64,000 bases of DNA from Shimia marina (GCF_001458175.1 NZ_CYPW01000017.1:1-64000); one strand, 5' to 3'. Counted from the first letter of the stretch, positions 1 to 7,024 are shown. Numbers and translations: made by a program. Notes: generated by a model from the letters alone, not told the origin.

Positions 1-23
1 TCGTCCGAAAATCTGCGTTTCAT
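1..23 (-). CDS. 5' end of an unidentified gene running off the left edge
   Basis: On the minus strand an AAGGA motif sits about six bases before an ATG at 23, giving a reading frame that starts MKRRFSD and leaves the window. A second ATG at 30 in another frame (MDNETQ) lies directly against the same purine run, so the start and frame are undecided. Only a few codons are visible and no family can be named. The alternative is that this is non-coding sequence beyond the sRNA array. Confidence 0.25.
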
Positions 24-110
24 TGTCCATCCTTTGCTTGGACGGATTACTAACATCTCAATGGCCCGATTTCAGGGGGCTGGGTCAACCAGATTTCACG
101 AACAGAACAT

Positions 111-135
111 AAAGGCGCTCTTCGGAGCGTCTTTT
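111..135. terminator. Terminator-like hairpin left of the sRNA array
   Basis: A 10-bp stem closes on a TTCG loop and is flanked by T and A runs on both sides. The C(TTCG)G tetraloop and one G-U pair favour the plus strand. However, the only transcript that obviously needs an end here is the minus-strand sRNA array at 198-702, for which the hairpin has one A-C mismatch followed by TTT. It may work in both directions. Confidence 0.5.
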
Positions 136-197
136 GCTGTGCGCAGCTTGGGAGGAACCGCTTCAGGATTGGCAACTGATGATGTTGAAGGGGAGCA

Positions 198-270
198 GCG
201 GCGACATCAGGGAGGAGGAGAGATGTCGCCGCGCTTCACACAAAAGGCTCAGGGAGGAGGAAAGAGCCCT
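198..270 (-). ncRNA. Cuckoo/CcsR-like sRNA unit 5 (last)
   Basis: First hairpin 264-268 with 246-250 (short, with a loop variant UUUCCUCCUCCCU), second hairpin 222-232 with 198-208, a perfect 11-bp stem. It ends the array. The next strong hairpin in the direction of transcription is the terminator-like structure at 111-135. Confidence 0.78.
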
Positions 271-306
271 TTGATACCGGTGCCTCGCGGGAGGCGAATT
301 TCAAGT

Positions 307-383
307 GCGGCAGCACCAGGGAGGAGGAGAGGTGCTGCCGCTCTAGTCTCAAGAGATCTCAGGGAGGAGGAGAGAGATCCCTT
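307..383 (-). ncRNA. Cuckoo/CcsR-like sRNA unit 4
   Basis: First hairpin 374-383 with 351-360 (a G-U wobble on the minus strand only), second hairpin 331-341 with 307-317, a perfect 11-bp stem. Both loops carry the CCUCCUCCC core. The layout and spacer match unit 3, showing that the units arose by tandem duplication. Confidence 0.82.
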
Positions 384-414
384 GATTCCGGTGGGCGTTA
401 AGCCCGAATTCTGC

Positions 415-490
415 GCGACGACACCAGGGAGGAGGAGAGGTGCCGTCGCTCTAGTCTCAAGAGGTCTCAGGGAGGAGGAGAGAGACCGCT
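415..490 (-). ncRNA. Cuckoo/CcsR-like sRNA unit 3
   Basis: First hairpin 482-490 with 460-468 (GGUCUC core), second hairpin 439-449 with 415-425 (11 bp, one minus-strand G-U pair), both with the 13-nt anti-SD loop. It is preceded by a spacer with a GGGC/GCCC mini-hairpin and the sequence CACCGGAATCAA, repeated before unit 4. That spacer could be a processing site. Confidence 0.82.
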
Positions 491-522
491 TGATTCCGGT
501 GGGCGTTGAGCCCGAATAAGCT

Positions 523-598
523 GCGACGATACCAGGGAGGAGGAGAGGCATCGTCGCTTTGTTCAAGCCACTCCAGGGAGGAGGAGAGGAGAGACTTG
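523..598 (-). ncRNA. Cuckoo/CcsR-like sRNA unit 2
   Basis: Two hairpins with identical 13-nt anti-SD loops. The first (588-598 with 564-574) has a 4-bp upper stem, a 3-nt internal mismatch and a 4-bp lower stem. The second (547-557 with 523-533) is an 11-bp stem with a single G-U pair on the minus strand that would be an A-C mismatch on the plus strand. A small hairpin with arms 618-622 and 608-612 separates it from unit 1. Confidence 0.8.
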
Positions 599-633
599 AT
601 CTGGTTTGGACCTTTCTGGTCCGGTGTTCCCTA

Positions 634-702
634 CGACGACACCAGGGAGGAGGAGAGGCATCGTCGCAGTCATGGAGAACCAAAAGGGAGGAATGGTTCT
701 CC
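634..702 (-). ncRNA. Cuckoo/CcsR-like sRNA unit 1 (first after DUF1127)
   Basis: The unit has two hairpins. The first (694-702 paired with 674-682) has a 9-bp stem and a shortened 11-nt loop UUCCUCCCUUU. The second (657-666 paired with 634-643) pairs fully only on the minus strand, using U-G and G-U wobbles. It begins eight bases after the DUF1127 stop codon, so it is probably cut out of the same transcript. Its first loop deviates most from the consensus. Confidence 0.78.
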
Positions 703-709
703 GAAAGTC

Positions 710-925
710 TTATGCGTCGCGGCTGGCTTCGAGGGCCAAGCGGCGGATCATGGAGCGATGCAAACCAAGGTCTGCCAGCTCACGGTTAGACAGTGCGCTC
801 AGCTCACTAACGGTCTCGCGATAGACGCGATGTTTGCGAACACGCTCCGCAACATTTGCGAAAAAGACCGAAAGGCCGGATGCCTTGGAAACTGCTGTTT
901 CAGCGTGATTTGCTACATATGCCAT
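710..925 (-). CDS. DUF1127 small protein upstream of the sRNA array (CcaF1-like)
   Basis: A 71-aa basic protein starting at ATG 925, preceded by a GAGAGA purine run. An in-frame upstream ATG at 1027 would add 34 residues with no family resemblance and is not preferred. The C-terminal half (RKHRVYRETVSELSALSNRE then LADLGLHRSMI) is the arginine-rich DUF1127 signature. In Rhodobacter sphaeroides the DUF1127 protein CcaF1 is co-transcribed with the CcsR sRNAs and was reported to bind RNA and affect sRNA maturation. The same gene order here, with the first sRNA hairpin eight bases past the stop codon, makes the same role likely. Stress (RpoH-type) control is inferred from that system; I could not identify a convincing promoter by eye in 926-1169. 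Confidence 0.85.
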   Translation of the reverse strand: MAYVANHAETAVSKASGLSVFFANVAERVRKHRVYRETVSELSALSNRELADLGLHRSMIRRLALEASRDA

Positions 926-1169
926 GTCGTCTCTCTCAGTCAGGCGTATCGTCTGTTGTCTTGTGATTGGTGATATAGGGTTATGCTGCGACTGCACAAT
1001 AGACGGTCTCGCAAAGCAGTTATGCACCTAGGGTATAGCGGAAGTTACGTTAAGGTAAACTGCGCAAAAAATGAGCAAGATGCGGATTTGGTTGAAGAAA
1101 TGTGAAATTTTTACTACATGATAAACGAGATTTTGCTCGCATTTTGCACTTGCAGCATAGGAGTTCAGC

Positions 1170-2246
1170 ATGCCAATCACTAAGGACGAAATTCAGGCTA
1201 TTTTGGCTAAATTGGAATTGCCAGGTGGTGGAAACCTTATTTCCAGAGACTTTGTTCGCGCCCTAAGCATTCGCGAAAAAAATGTGCAGTTTGTCATCGA
1301 AGCACCGAACGCAGAAATTGCCCGACTGATGGAGCCGCTGCGCAAAGCTGCAGAAGCAAGCGTTGCCGCGTTGGACGGTGTCGACTCGGTGCAGGTTGCG
1401 GTGACCGCACATACGGAGGCACCCTCCGCCAAGCCTGCGGCCCCGAGCCTGAAAATCGGCGGCCATCCAAAACCGCAGGCTGGGCCGATGAAGGTGGCTG
1501 GGGTGGCGCGTATCTTAGCGGTTGGATCTGGCAAGGGCGGTGTTGGCAAATCCACCGTCAGTTCCAATCTGGCCGTCGCCCTTGCCAAACAGGGGCGCAA
1601 AGTCGGCCTCCTGGACGCTGATATCTACGGGCCAAGCCAGCCGCGCATGATGGGCGTGCACAAACGCCCGGCCTCTCCGGATGGCAAAACCATCATGCCT
1701 CTAAAGGCACATGGCGTAACAGTGATGTCCCTCGGCTTGATGCTGGAAGAGGACAAACCGGTCGTGTGGCGGGGGCCTATGTTGATGGGGGCCCTGCAAC
1801 AAATGCTCACGCAGGTGCAATGGGGCGAGCTGGATGTGCTGATCGTCGATCTGCCTCCGGGCACAGGTGACGTGCAGCTGACGCTCTGTCAAAAGACGGA
1901 ACTGACCGGTGCAATTGTGGTGAGCACGCCGCAGGATGTTGCTCTCCTGGACGCCCGCAAAGCCCTTGGCATGTTTGATCAATTGAAGACACCTGTGCTT
2001 GGGCTGGTCGAGAACATGAGCCTGTTTCACTGCCCCAAGTGTGGTCACGAATCTCATATCTTTGGCCACGGCGGTGTGGCTGCTGAAGCTGAGAAACTTG
2101 GCGTACCTTTGTTGGGCGCCCTGCCGATCGATCTGGACACGCGCCTTGCCGGTGATGGGGGCACGCCCATTGCAGCAGGCGAGAGTGATATGGCCGCAGC
2201 CTACGGCCGGATAGCCGAAGGGTTGATTCGTGGCGGGATGGCATAG
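1170..2246 (+). CDS. mrp: Mrp/ApbC iron-sulfur cluster carrier ATPase
   Basis: This 358-aa P-loop protein matches the Mrp/NBP35 (ApbC) family, which binds and hands over Fe-S clusters in the cytoplasm. An N-terminal MIP18-like domain covers about residues 1-80, followed by an Ala/Pro-rich linker. The deviant Walker A GKGGVGKST is at 121-129, the family signature DADIYGPSQPRM near 149-160, and VDLPPGTGD near 226-234. The pair C288-x2-C291 is the cluster-binding CxxC of the homodimer. An AGGAG sits before ATG 1170. It stands alone, divergent from the DUF1127/sRNA unit. Confidence 0.93.
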   Translation: MPITKDEIQAILAKLELPGGGNLISRDFVRALSIREKNVQFVIEAPNAEIARLMEPLRKAAEASVAALDGVDSVQVAVTAHTEAPSAKPAAPSLKIGGHPKPQAGPMKVAGVARILAVGSGKGGVGKSTVSSNLAVALAKQGRKVGLLDADIYGPSQPRMMGVHKRPASPDGKTIMPLKAHGVTVMSLGLMLEEDKPVVWRGPMLMGALQQMLTQVQWGELDVLIVDLPPGTGDVQLTLCQKTELTGAIVVSTPQDVALLDARKALGMFDQLKTPVLGLVENMSLFHCPKCGHESHIFGHGGVAAEAEKLGVPLLGALPIDLDTRLAGDGGTPIAAGESDMAAAYGRIAEGLIRGGMA

Positions 2247-2269
2247 GCTCAAGGCGTCAGCCTTGAGCC
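2246..2269 (+). other. Perfect stem-loop overlapping the mrp stop codon
   Basis: A 10-bp perfect inverted repeat (GGCTCAAGGC, loop GTCA) begins on the last base of the mrp stop codon. There is no T run on either side, so it is more likely an mRNA 3'-end stabiliser or a Rho-assisted end than an intrinsic terminator. Confidence 0.5.
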
Positions 2270-2484
2270 ACGCCCAACGCCAGACAAGCAGCTTGCTGCG
2301 CAGCTCTGGCGGCGGGAGCTTCCGCCTGCTTTGAATGGTGCCCTGTTAAGCTATTCAGCGCCTCCGAATCGGGGGATTTCACATGTCGGTATTGCGTCGG
2401 TATTCCAACGGTAGTGCGGAGGTGGTGTTTCCTCGCCCTCAAAACAGCGCGGTTTGCCCTATGTGTTAAGACACCGACCGCAGC

Positions 2485-2985
2485 TCAACGCGAAGCAGCA
2501 ACGCTCCGGCGCAGAAAATCGTCCAGCTCACCATAGAGCTGTTTGCGCTCCTCCTCAGAGAGGAAACGGCCGATCTCAACCTGACGTCCATTTCCAGACA
2601 GGGTCACATAATGCGGCACGGGGCCACCGGTCACATGCATCTCCACCCTGACCCAATAGATATTGCACGCCCATTCCTGAGCGGTGCCACGGGCGGGCTT
2701 GTGGCAAAGGCGCAGTTCATCTCCTGACAGTGTCAGTTCCTCCAGAATGTCCCCATCCCTGTAAGAGCGCTCCAGCCCCCACCAGAGCCCGGCCACCATC
2801 ACCAGAATAAACGGCAGAATCCCCCACAACAGAACCGTTCCCAACACGCCGAACAATGGGATGACCCCCATCACAAAGGCAAAGAGCACCATCGCGGCAA
2901 ATCCCCGTCGCGGCAATGAACGGTGTGGCCACAAGGTCAGGGCGGGACCTTGGGGAGACGCGGTTTCTGTCCAGCGGTACGGCAT
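2485..2985 (-). CDS. DUF2244 family inner-membrane protein
   Basis: 166 aa when started at ATG 2985 (MPYRWTET...). The longer frame to 3129 adds a low-complexity basic stretch and is not preferred. Two adjacent hydrophobic segments (about residues 27-70) form a membrane hairpin, followed by a soluble domain with the DUF2244 pattern (ELTLSGDELRL, ...WVRVE..., IGRFLSEEERKQLYGEL). The function is unknown. In this group such genes are often found near cytochrome oxidase genes, as here downstream of ctaD, but 317 bp and a terminator separate them. Confidence 0.8.
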   Translation of the reverse strand: MPYRWTETASPQGPALTLWPHRSLPRRGFAAMVLFAFVMGVIPLFGVLGTVLLWGILPFILVMVAGLWWGLERSYRDGDILEELTLSGDELRLCHKPARGTAQEWACNIYWVRVEMHVTGGPVPHYVTLSGNGRQVEIGRFLSEEERKQLYGELDDFLRRSVAASR

Positions 2986-3301
2986 CGGTTTATCTCTTCT
3001 CAAAAACGGTAGGGCGCGATCAGGTGGTTTGCGCTCCCCCCTGCCCTGTTTTGCGGACCTTACGCCAAGATGCTCAAGCCTCAAAGCACGCGGACCGCCC
3101 CCACGACATGCCACAGTTTCTGCCCCCACTCTGCCTGCTCTTTTCCGTTACGATTAGAGACACAGGCCGGATCAGCGCGCGGTTGTTTTACGATCTGTGG
3201 GCAGAAGAACCGCCCACAGGCGCGGCAGAGCGCTCAAAGAAAAAGGCCCCGATGCCTGTGCAATCGGAGCCTTTCAATCTCAATCCTGAAACAGCGTCAG
3301 C
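2986..3301. other. Intergenic region between DUF2244 gene and ctaD
   Basis: This 316-bp gap holds the ctaD terminator (3239-3274) and the upstream region of the DUF2244 gene. Short open frames on both strands have no plausible starts or family resemblance. Nothing else is supported. Confidence 0.6.
3239..3274 (-). terminator. Intrinsic terminator of ctaD
   Basis: On the minus strand a 9-bp stem (3263-3271 with 3245-3253, one mismatch) is followed by TTTTT, 28 bp after the ctaD stop codon. Confidence 0.8.
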
Positions 3302-4975
3302 TTAGTGGCTGTGGCCTTTGTCCCAGTCTTCCTGCTTGGGCAGGATTTCGAAGGTGTGCTCTGGGGGTGGGCTCGGCAGAGTCCATTCCAGAGTGTCTGC
3401 GTATTCGTTCCAGTAGTTGTTCTCGGTCACGCGGCGACCTGCGAACAGGGAGTAGAACACCACACCGAAGAAGAACAGGAAGGACGCAAAGGAGATAAAC
3501 GCGCCGTAGGAGCTGATCTTGTTCCAATATGCAAAGGCTTCCGGATAGTCGATGTAACGACGTGGCATGCCCTGACGGCCCAAGAAGTGCTGTGGGAAGA
3601 AGGTCAGGTTGGCGCCGATGAAGAACAGCCAGAAGTGCAGCTTGCCGGCCCACTCTGGGTAATGACGACCGGTCATTTTGCCAAAGTAGAAGTAGATGCC
3701 AGCGAAGATCGCAAAGACCGCGCCCAAGCTCATCACATAGTGGAAGTGCGCCACCACATAATATGTGTCGTGGTAGTAGCGGTCCACAGAGGCTTGCGAC
3801 AGCACGATGCCGGTCACGCCGCCCATGGTGAAGAGGAAGAGGAAACCAAAGGCCCAGAGCATGGGTGTTTTGAACTCGATGGAGCCGCCCCACATAGTGG
3901 CGATCCAAGAGAAGATTTTCACACCCGTCGGCACCGCGATGACCATGGTGGCCAGCATGAAGTAGGACTGCTGGGTCAGGGACATGCCGGCGGTGTACAT
4001 ATGGTGTGCCCAGACAACAAAGCCCAGCGCGCCAATCGCGATGATCGCCCAGACCATTGGCAGGTAGCCGAAGACCGGCTTACGCGCAAAGGTGGCAATC
4101 ACGTGAGAGATGATGCCGAAGCCCGGCAGGATCACGATATACACTTCCGGGTGGCCGAAGAACCACAGGATGTGTTGATACAGGATCGGGTCACCGCCGC
4201 CAGCAGGATCAAAGAAGGTGGTGCCGAAGTTACGGTCTGTCAGCAACATGGTGATCGCACCGGCCAGAACTGGCAGCGCCAGAAGGATCAGCCATGCGGT
4301 CACGAAGATGGACCATGCAAACAGAGGCACTTTGAACAGGGTCATGCCAGGGGCACGCATGTTCAGGAAGGTGGTGATGATGTTGATCGCACCCAGGATG
4401 GAGGAGGCACCGGAGACGTGGACCGCAAAGATCGCGAGGTCCATGGACATGCCGCCTTCATTGGTGGAGAGCGGTGGATACAGAACCCAACCCACACCAG
4501 AGCCCAATTGGTCGTTGCCGCCCGGCGCCAGCATGGAGGCCACACCCAGCGCGGTACCAGCGACATAGAGCCAGAAGCTGAGGTTATTCATCCGTGGGAA
4601 CGCCATGTCCGGCGCACCGATCTGCAGCGGCATGAAGTAGTTGCCAAAGCCACCGAAGAGCGCGGGAATCACCACGAAGAACATCATCAGAACGCCGTGA
4701 TAGGTGATCAGAACGTTCCAGAGATGGCCGTTTGGCGTACAGGGGCCTTCGCCACCGCCAAAGAAGCGCGCGCCTTCCAGACACATGTATTGCACGCCTG
4801 GATCCATAAGCTCCATGCGCATCAATACGGTGAAGAAAACTGAGATCAAACCGGCCAGGGCCGAGACGATCAGATAGAGAAGACCAATGTCTTTATGGTT
4901 GGTGGACATAAACCAACGAGTGAAAAACCCTCGCTCGTCTTCATGGTCGTGGCCTGAAATGGCTGCGTCTGCCAT
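3302..4975 (-). CDS. ctaD: Cytochrome c oxidase subunit I (aa3-type)
   Basis: 557 aa from ATG 4975, which has an AGGAGG seven bases upstream. The 55 residues before it in the same frame do not resemble the family. It is the catalytic haem a/a3-CuB subunit of the terminal oxidase in the inner membrane, with about 12 transmembrane helices. Visible motifs: [10 protein letters not shown] (haem a His), [16 protein letters not shown] (CuB His and cross-linked Tyr), WAHHMYTAG (CuB His pair), and VAHFHYVMS (haem a3 and a ligands). The gene is monocistronic here. Subunits II and III and the haem O synthase gene are not in the window. FNR-like control is possible (site at 5168-5181). Confidence 0.97.
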   Translation of the reverse strand: MADAAISGHDHEDERGFFTRWFMSTNHKDIGLLYLIVSALAGLISVFFTVLMRMELMDPGVQYMCLEGARFFGGGEGPCTPNGHLWNVLITYHGVLMMFFVVIPALFGGFGNYFMPLQIGAPDMAFPRMNNLSFWLYVAGTALGVASMLAPGGNDQLGSGVGWVLYPPLSTNEGGMSMDLAIFAVHVSGASSILGAINIITTFLNMRAPGMTLFKVPLFAWSIFVTAWLILLALPVLAGAITMLLTDRNFGTTFFDPAGGGDPILYQHILWFFGHPEVYIVILPGFGIISHVIATFARKPVFGYLPMVWAIIAIGALGFVVWAHHMYTAGMSLTQQSYFMLATMVIAVPTGVKIFSWIATMWGGSIEFKTPMLWAFGFLFLFTMGGVTGIVLSQASVDRYYHDTYYVVAHFHYVMSLGAVFAIFAGIYFYFGKMTGRHYPEWAGKLHFWLFFIGANLTFFPQHFLGRQGMPRRYIDYPEAFAYWNKISSYGAFISFASFLFFFGVVFYSLFAGRRVTENNYWNEYADTLEWTLPSPPPEHTFEILPKQEDWDKGHSH

Positions 4976-5146
4976 GCCTCGCCTCCTGCTGGTATGTTTA
5001 CTGGCTCGCGGAATCTCGCCGATGCCGCCTGTTCCCAGCCGTTTTAGTTGGCTCTGCCGGTGCTCGCAATCTCCGTATTTGACGCAGATCAAAATAAAAT
5101 GTCGCACCCTAGGCACGACCGACGGGCACGGAATGGACATAAAATC

Positions 5147-5168
5147 TTGATTTTATAAACAAAATCAA
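5147..5168. promoter_or_regulatory. AT-rich inverted repeat upstream of ctaD
   Basis: TTGATTTT and AAAATCAA form perfect 8-bp arms around ATAAAC. The last bases overlap the FNR-like site at 5168-5181. It lies about 175 bp upstream of the ctaD start codon. Confidence 0.5.
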
Positions 5169-5181
5169 TGATATAGATCAA
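5168..5181 (-). promoter_or_regulatory. FNR/FnrL-like box upstream of ctaD
   Basis: ATGATATAGATCAA matches the FNR consensus TTGAT-N4-ATCAA at nine of ten fixed positions. FnrL regulates aa3 oxidase genes in Rhodobacter under oxygen limitation, so oxygen-dependent control of ctaD is plausible. The assignment rests on sequence match only. Confidence 0.5.
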
Positions 5182-5299
5182 AAACCCCAAGAACATGTTT
5201 GAAGCGGACCTCTAATAGGGGGGCTGGGGGGTGATCCGCGCAACTCTCATTATTTGACGGGCCAGCCCCCTGCGCGGCTCCTGTTCGCCGCGCGGCCGG

Positions 5300-6196
5300 T
5301 CAGCGTCGCTTTCGAAAACTGAGGTCAGGCGTGCATTTGTGGCAGCGGGGAATCACCGGAAACGCCTCTGTGAGGAAATAAGCATAGGTGCCCTGCGGGG
5401 TCTCTTGCGTGGTCACAACCGCGCCGTTGCAAGCATCCAGACGGCCCGATCCTGCGACATATATATAGTCTTGCACAAAAGTGCCGTCATGCTGCCCGGG
5501 CGGGCCACCCGCAGGGCGGCGGCCCGGATTGAGCTGATAGGAACTTGTCATTTCCACCAACTGGCCATTCTGGACGGCAGTGATGGCATAAATCGGAAAA
5601 CCGTCTGCGGCATAGCCGACCAATGGCGACGGTTGACGGGGCGACCAGCCGAGACGGTTGAGCAAGCCAATGGGCAAGCCATGATAGTGATAGGCGCCAT
5701 TGGGTTGCACATGGCCATAGTTGGCATCCAGCCCGAGCGGCACAGCGCCGCCCAAGGCTTCGTATTGCCAGCCGGATCGCGGATTGCCTTGCCAGAATTC
5801 TGCCGCTGCCGGGTCAAAAGGCACCCCGTTCAGCGCCACACCAAATAGAGAGCGTTTTAGAGGGCGTGCCGCCGCACCCTGAGGATTTGGTTTCAGCGGC
5901 ACCGCAAAGCGATAGGACTGTGCTTTGATCCGATGTGGGTTGCCGCGATTGGGGAACCGGCCAATTTTGTGATCGGGCACGCCATTGGCTTTGATGATCC
6001 GGGAGGTGCCCTGCTCTGTAATCTTGACCAACGCGCGCCCGGCGGAGCGGGTGGCAGCCACAAGCGCGAGGGTCTGGGATTGCGTGGCGGTATGAACCCG
6101 CAGAGGTGGGCGCCCCTGTGCCTCCGCTTTCGCCACGAATCCCAATGCAAGGGCCAGCACCAAAGCAGCGATTTTTGCATCTCCCGTGAAGGACAT
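5300..6196 (-). CDS. Exported YHYH-domain protein
   Basis: 298 aa from ATG 6196. A GTG at 6208 in the same frame is possible, but the GAGAGGTGGG run fits ATG 6196. It has a signal peptide (hydrophobic core LVLALALGFVAKAEA then AQG) and a C-terminal half with the GAYHYHGLP motif that names the YHYH family, plus GYAADGFPIYA and a late CxxC (RCHKCTPD). YHYH proteins are periplasmic or secreted and of unproven function; the His pairs suggest metal binding. It lies directly downstream of the small His-rich exported gene at 6236-6598 and probably shares its transcript. Its leader contains an exact 19-bp tandem duplication. Confidence 0.82.
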   Translation of the reverse strand: MSFTGDAKIAALVLALALGFVAKAEAQGRPPLRVHTATQSQTLALVAATRSAGRALVKITEQGTSRIIKANGVPDHKIGRFPNRGNPHRIKAQSYRFAVPLKPNPQGAAARPLKRSLFGVALNGVPFDPAAAEFWQGNPRSGWQYEALGGAVPLGLDANYGHVQPNGAYHYHGLPIGLLNRLGWSPRQPSPLVGYAADGFPIYAITAVQNGQLVEMTSSYQLNPGRRPAGGPPGQHDGTFVQDYIYVAGSGRLDACNGAVVTTQETPQGTYAYFLTEAFPVIPRCHKCTPDLSFRKRR

Positions 6197-6201
6197 CCGA
6201 T

Positions 6202-6239
6202 TTCCCACCTCTCTTATTATTTCCCACCTCTCTTATTAT
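6202..6239 (-). repeat. Exact 19-bp tandem duplication in the ribosome-binding region
   Basis: Two perfect adjacent copies (6202-6220 and 6221-6239) each read ATAATAAGAGAGGTGGGAA on the minus strand. The upstream copy contains the TAA stop codon of the preceding gene; both contain the purine-rich Shine-Dalgarno-like run. Only the downstream copy is properly placed for ATG 6196. Slipped-strand gain or loss of a copy would alter the leader. Confidence 0.9.
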
Positions 6240-6598
6240 AGCGTGACCGTCACCGGTCCTTTGCCGTGTTCTCCAAAGTCCAGCATGAGCGTGAAAATCC
6301 CTGGCACATCGTCGTGAAAGCGCAGCGAAACGGGCGCCTCGACCAAAGCACCTGCTGGCACAGCGGTTTTCACCGCATTCAGCACCTGCGCGTTTTCGAC
6401 TGCCACAGTCTCCAGCATCACCGCATCGCGCCCCTGATTGAGGAAAGTCACGATCAAATGCAGGGTCCGCCCCCGACGTTTGCGCAGCGTAACGCTGGTT
6501 TTGACATGAGACACGCCATGGCCCTCATGTGAAAAGGCCGGGGCAGCGGCCAAGATGGGGCAGGCCAGAAAGGCCAAGAGGAGTTTACGTCGGTTCAT
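6236..6598 (-). CDS. Small exported His-rich-start protein
   Basis: 120 aa from ATG 6598 (MNRRKLLLAF...); nearby ATG 6610 in the same frame is an alternative and ribosome binding is weak for both. A signal peptide ends near AAPAFS, so the mature protein would begin HEGHGVSHVK, a His-rich N terminus. The remainder is beta-rich without cysteines. It loosely recalls periplasmic copper-chaperone-like folds, but I do not recognise the family. It precedes the YHYH gene with 39 bp between them, so the pair looks like an operon for exported, possibly metal-related proteins. Confidence 0.6.
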   Translation of the reverse strand: MNRRKLLLAFLACPILAAAPAFSHEGHGVSHVKTSVTLRKRRGRTLHLIVTFLNQGRDAVMLETVAVENAQVLNAVKTAVPAGALVEAPVSLRFHDDVPGIFTLMLDFGEHGKGPVTVTL

Positions 6599-6748
6599 AA
6601 CTGTAAGCATCACTTTGAGTTGGCTGTGAAAGGTAAAACGCAGGGTGTCATGAATTCCGGCACAAGAAATCCAAATATTTTTCACCCAAGTGCATTTTCC
6701 TCTTGCAGCCCACCGCGAGTCTTTATATTTCACGCCTCACCCAAGGAA

Positions 6749-6823
6749 GCGGGCGTAGCTCAGGGGTAGAGCATAACCTTGCCAAGGTTAGGGTCGGGCG
6801 TTCGAATCGCCTCGCCCGCTCCA
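6749..6823 (+). tRNA. tRNA-Gly(GCC), copy 1
   Basis: A 75-nt cloverleaf: acceptor arm GCGGGCG/CGCCCGC, D-arm GTAGCTCAGGGGTAGAGC, anticodon loop with GCC at 6781-6783, T-arm GGGCG-TTCGAAT-CGCCT, encoded CCA end. Sequence is identical to copy 2. Confidence 0.97.
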
Positions 6824-6866
6824 AAATCTCCCAAGATGGAGAGAATGGAATTTCCTAGGGAACTTG

Positions 6867-6897
6867 TGAAAAAGGCGTGGAAGCATCCGCGCCTTTT
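6867..6897 (+). terminator. Terminator after tRNA-Gly copy 1
   Basis: Stem 6874-6881 with 6886-6893 (7 of 8 pairs) is preceded by A's and followed by TTTT. The second tRNA gene begins 128 bp later, so each copy may be its own transcription unit. Confidence 0.65.
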
Positions 6898-7024
6898 CGC
6901 GTTTCTGACTGCCCTGCTCACAATAAGACGCTCTGAAAAATAATCGCCCCTCAGGGGGAATTTCTGTGATTTTTGCTCTTGCGGTCCCCCGGCGGGATGG
7001 GTAAATCACGGCCATCCAAACGGT

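Larger units (their letters stand above)
198..702 (-). repeat. Tandem array of ten CCUCCUCCC-loop hairpins (cuckoo/CcsR-type sRNA array)
   Basis: Ten hairpins carry a nearly constant 13-nt loop that reads UCUCCUCCUCCCU on the minus strand. Left arm, loop and right arm fit these spans: 198-232, 246-268, 307-341, 353-383, 415-449, 463-487, 523-557, 565-597, 634-667 and 674-702. They alternate between long GC-rich stems and shorter stems, so pairs repeat about every 108 bp. Several stems keep pairing only on the minus strand, through G-U wobbles. This matches the 'cuckoo' family of Hfq-dependent stress sRNAs known in Rhodobacter sphaeroides as CcsR1-4, which also lie just downstream of a DUF1127 gene. 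The loops mimic the anti-Shine-Dalgarno sequence of 16S rRNA. Open frames across this repeat are artefacts of its composition. Confidence 0.88.
4976..5299. promoter_or_regulatory. ctaD upstream region
   Basis: This 324-bp gap between ctaD and the YHYH gene's stop codon contains an AT-rich stretch (about 5080-5185) unlike its GC-rich surroundings, with the inverted repeat and FNR-like site listed separately. It presumably holds the ctaD promoter. No gene is seen. Confidence 0.55.

Noticed and set aside
198-702. CRISPR array
   Set aside because: The repeated element is short, palindromic in its flanks with changing stem sequences, and there are no spacers of constant length or cas genes.
34-973. 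Long plus-strand frames through the array (34-519 and 506-973) and a minus-strand frame 249-683
   Set aside because: They consist of the repeated AGGGAGGAGGAGAG motif read in frame; there is no family resemblance, and the hairpin and wobble evidence shows RNA genes on the minus strand.
3305-4843. 512-aa plus-strand frame antisense to ctaD
   Set aside because: It is the complement of a highly conserved oxidase gene; composition is His/Glu/Arg-rich with no family match.
6788-7015. 75-aa frame between the two tRNA-Gly genes
   Set aside because: It overlaps the 3' half of the first tRNA and has no plausible start or homology.
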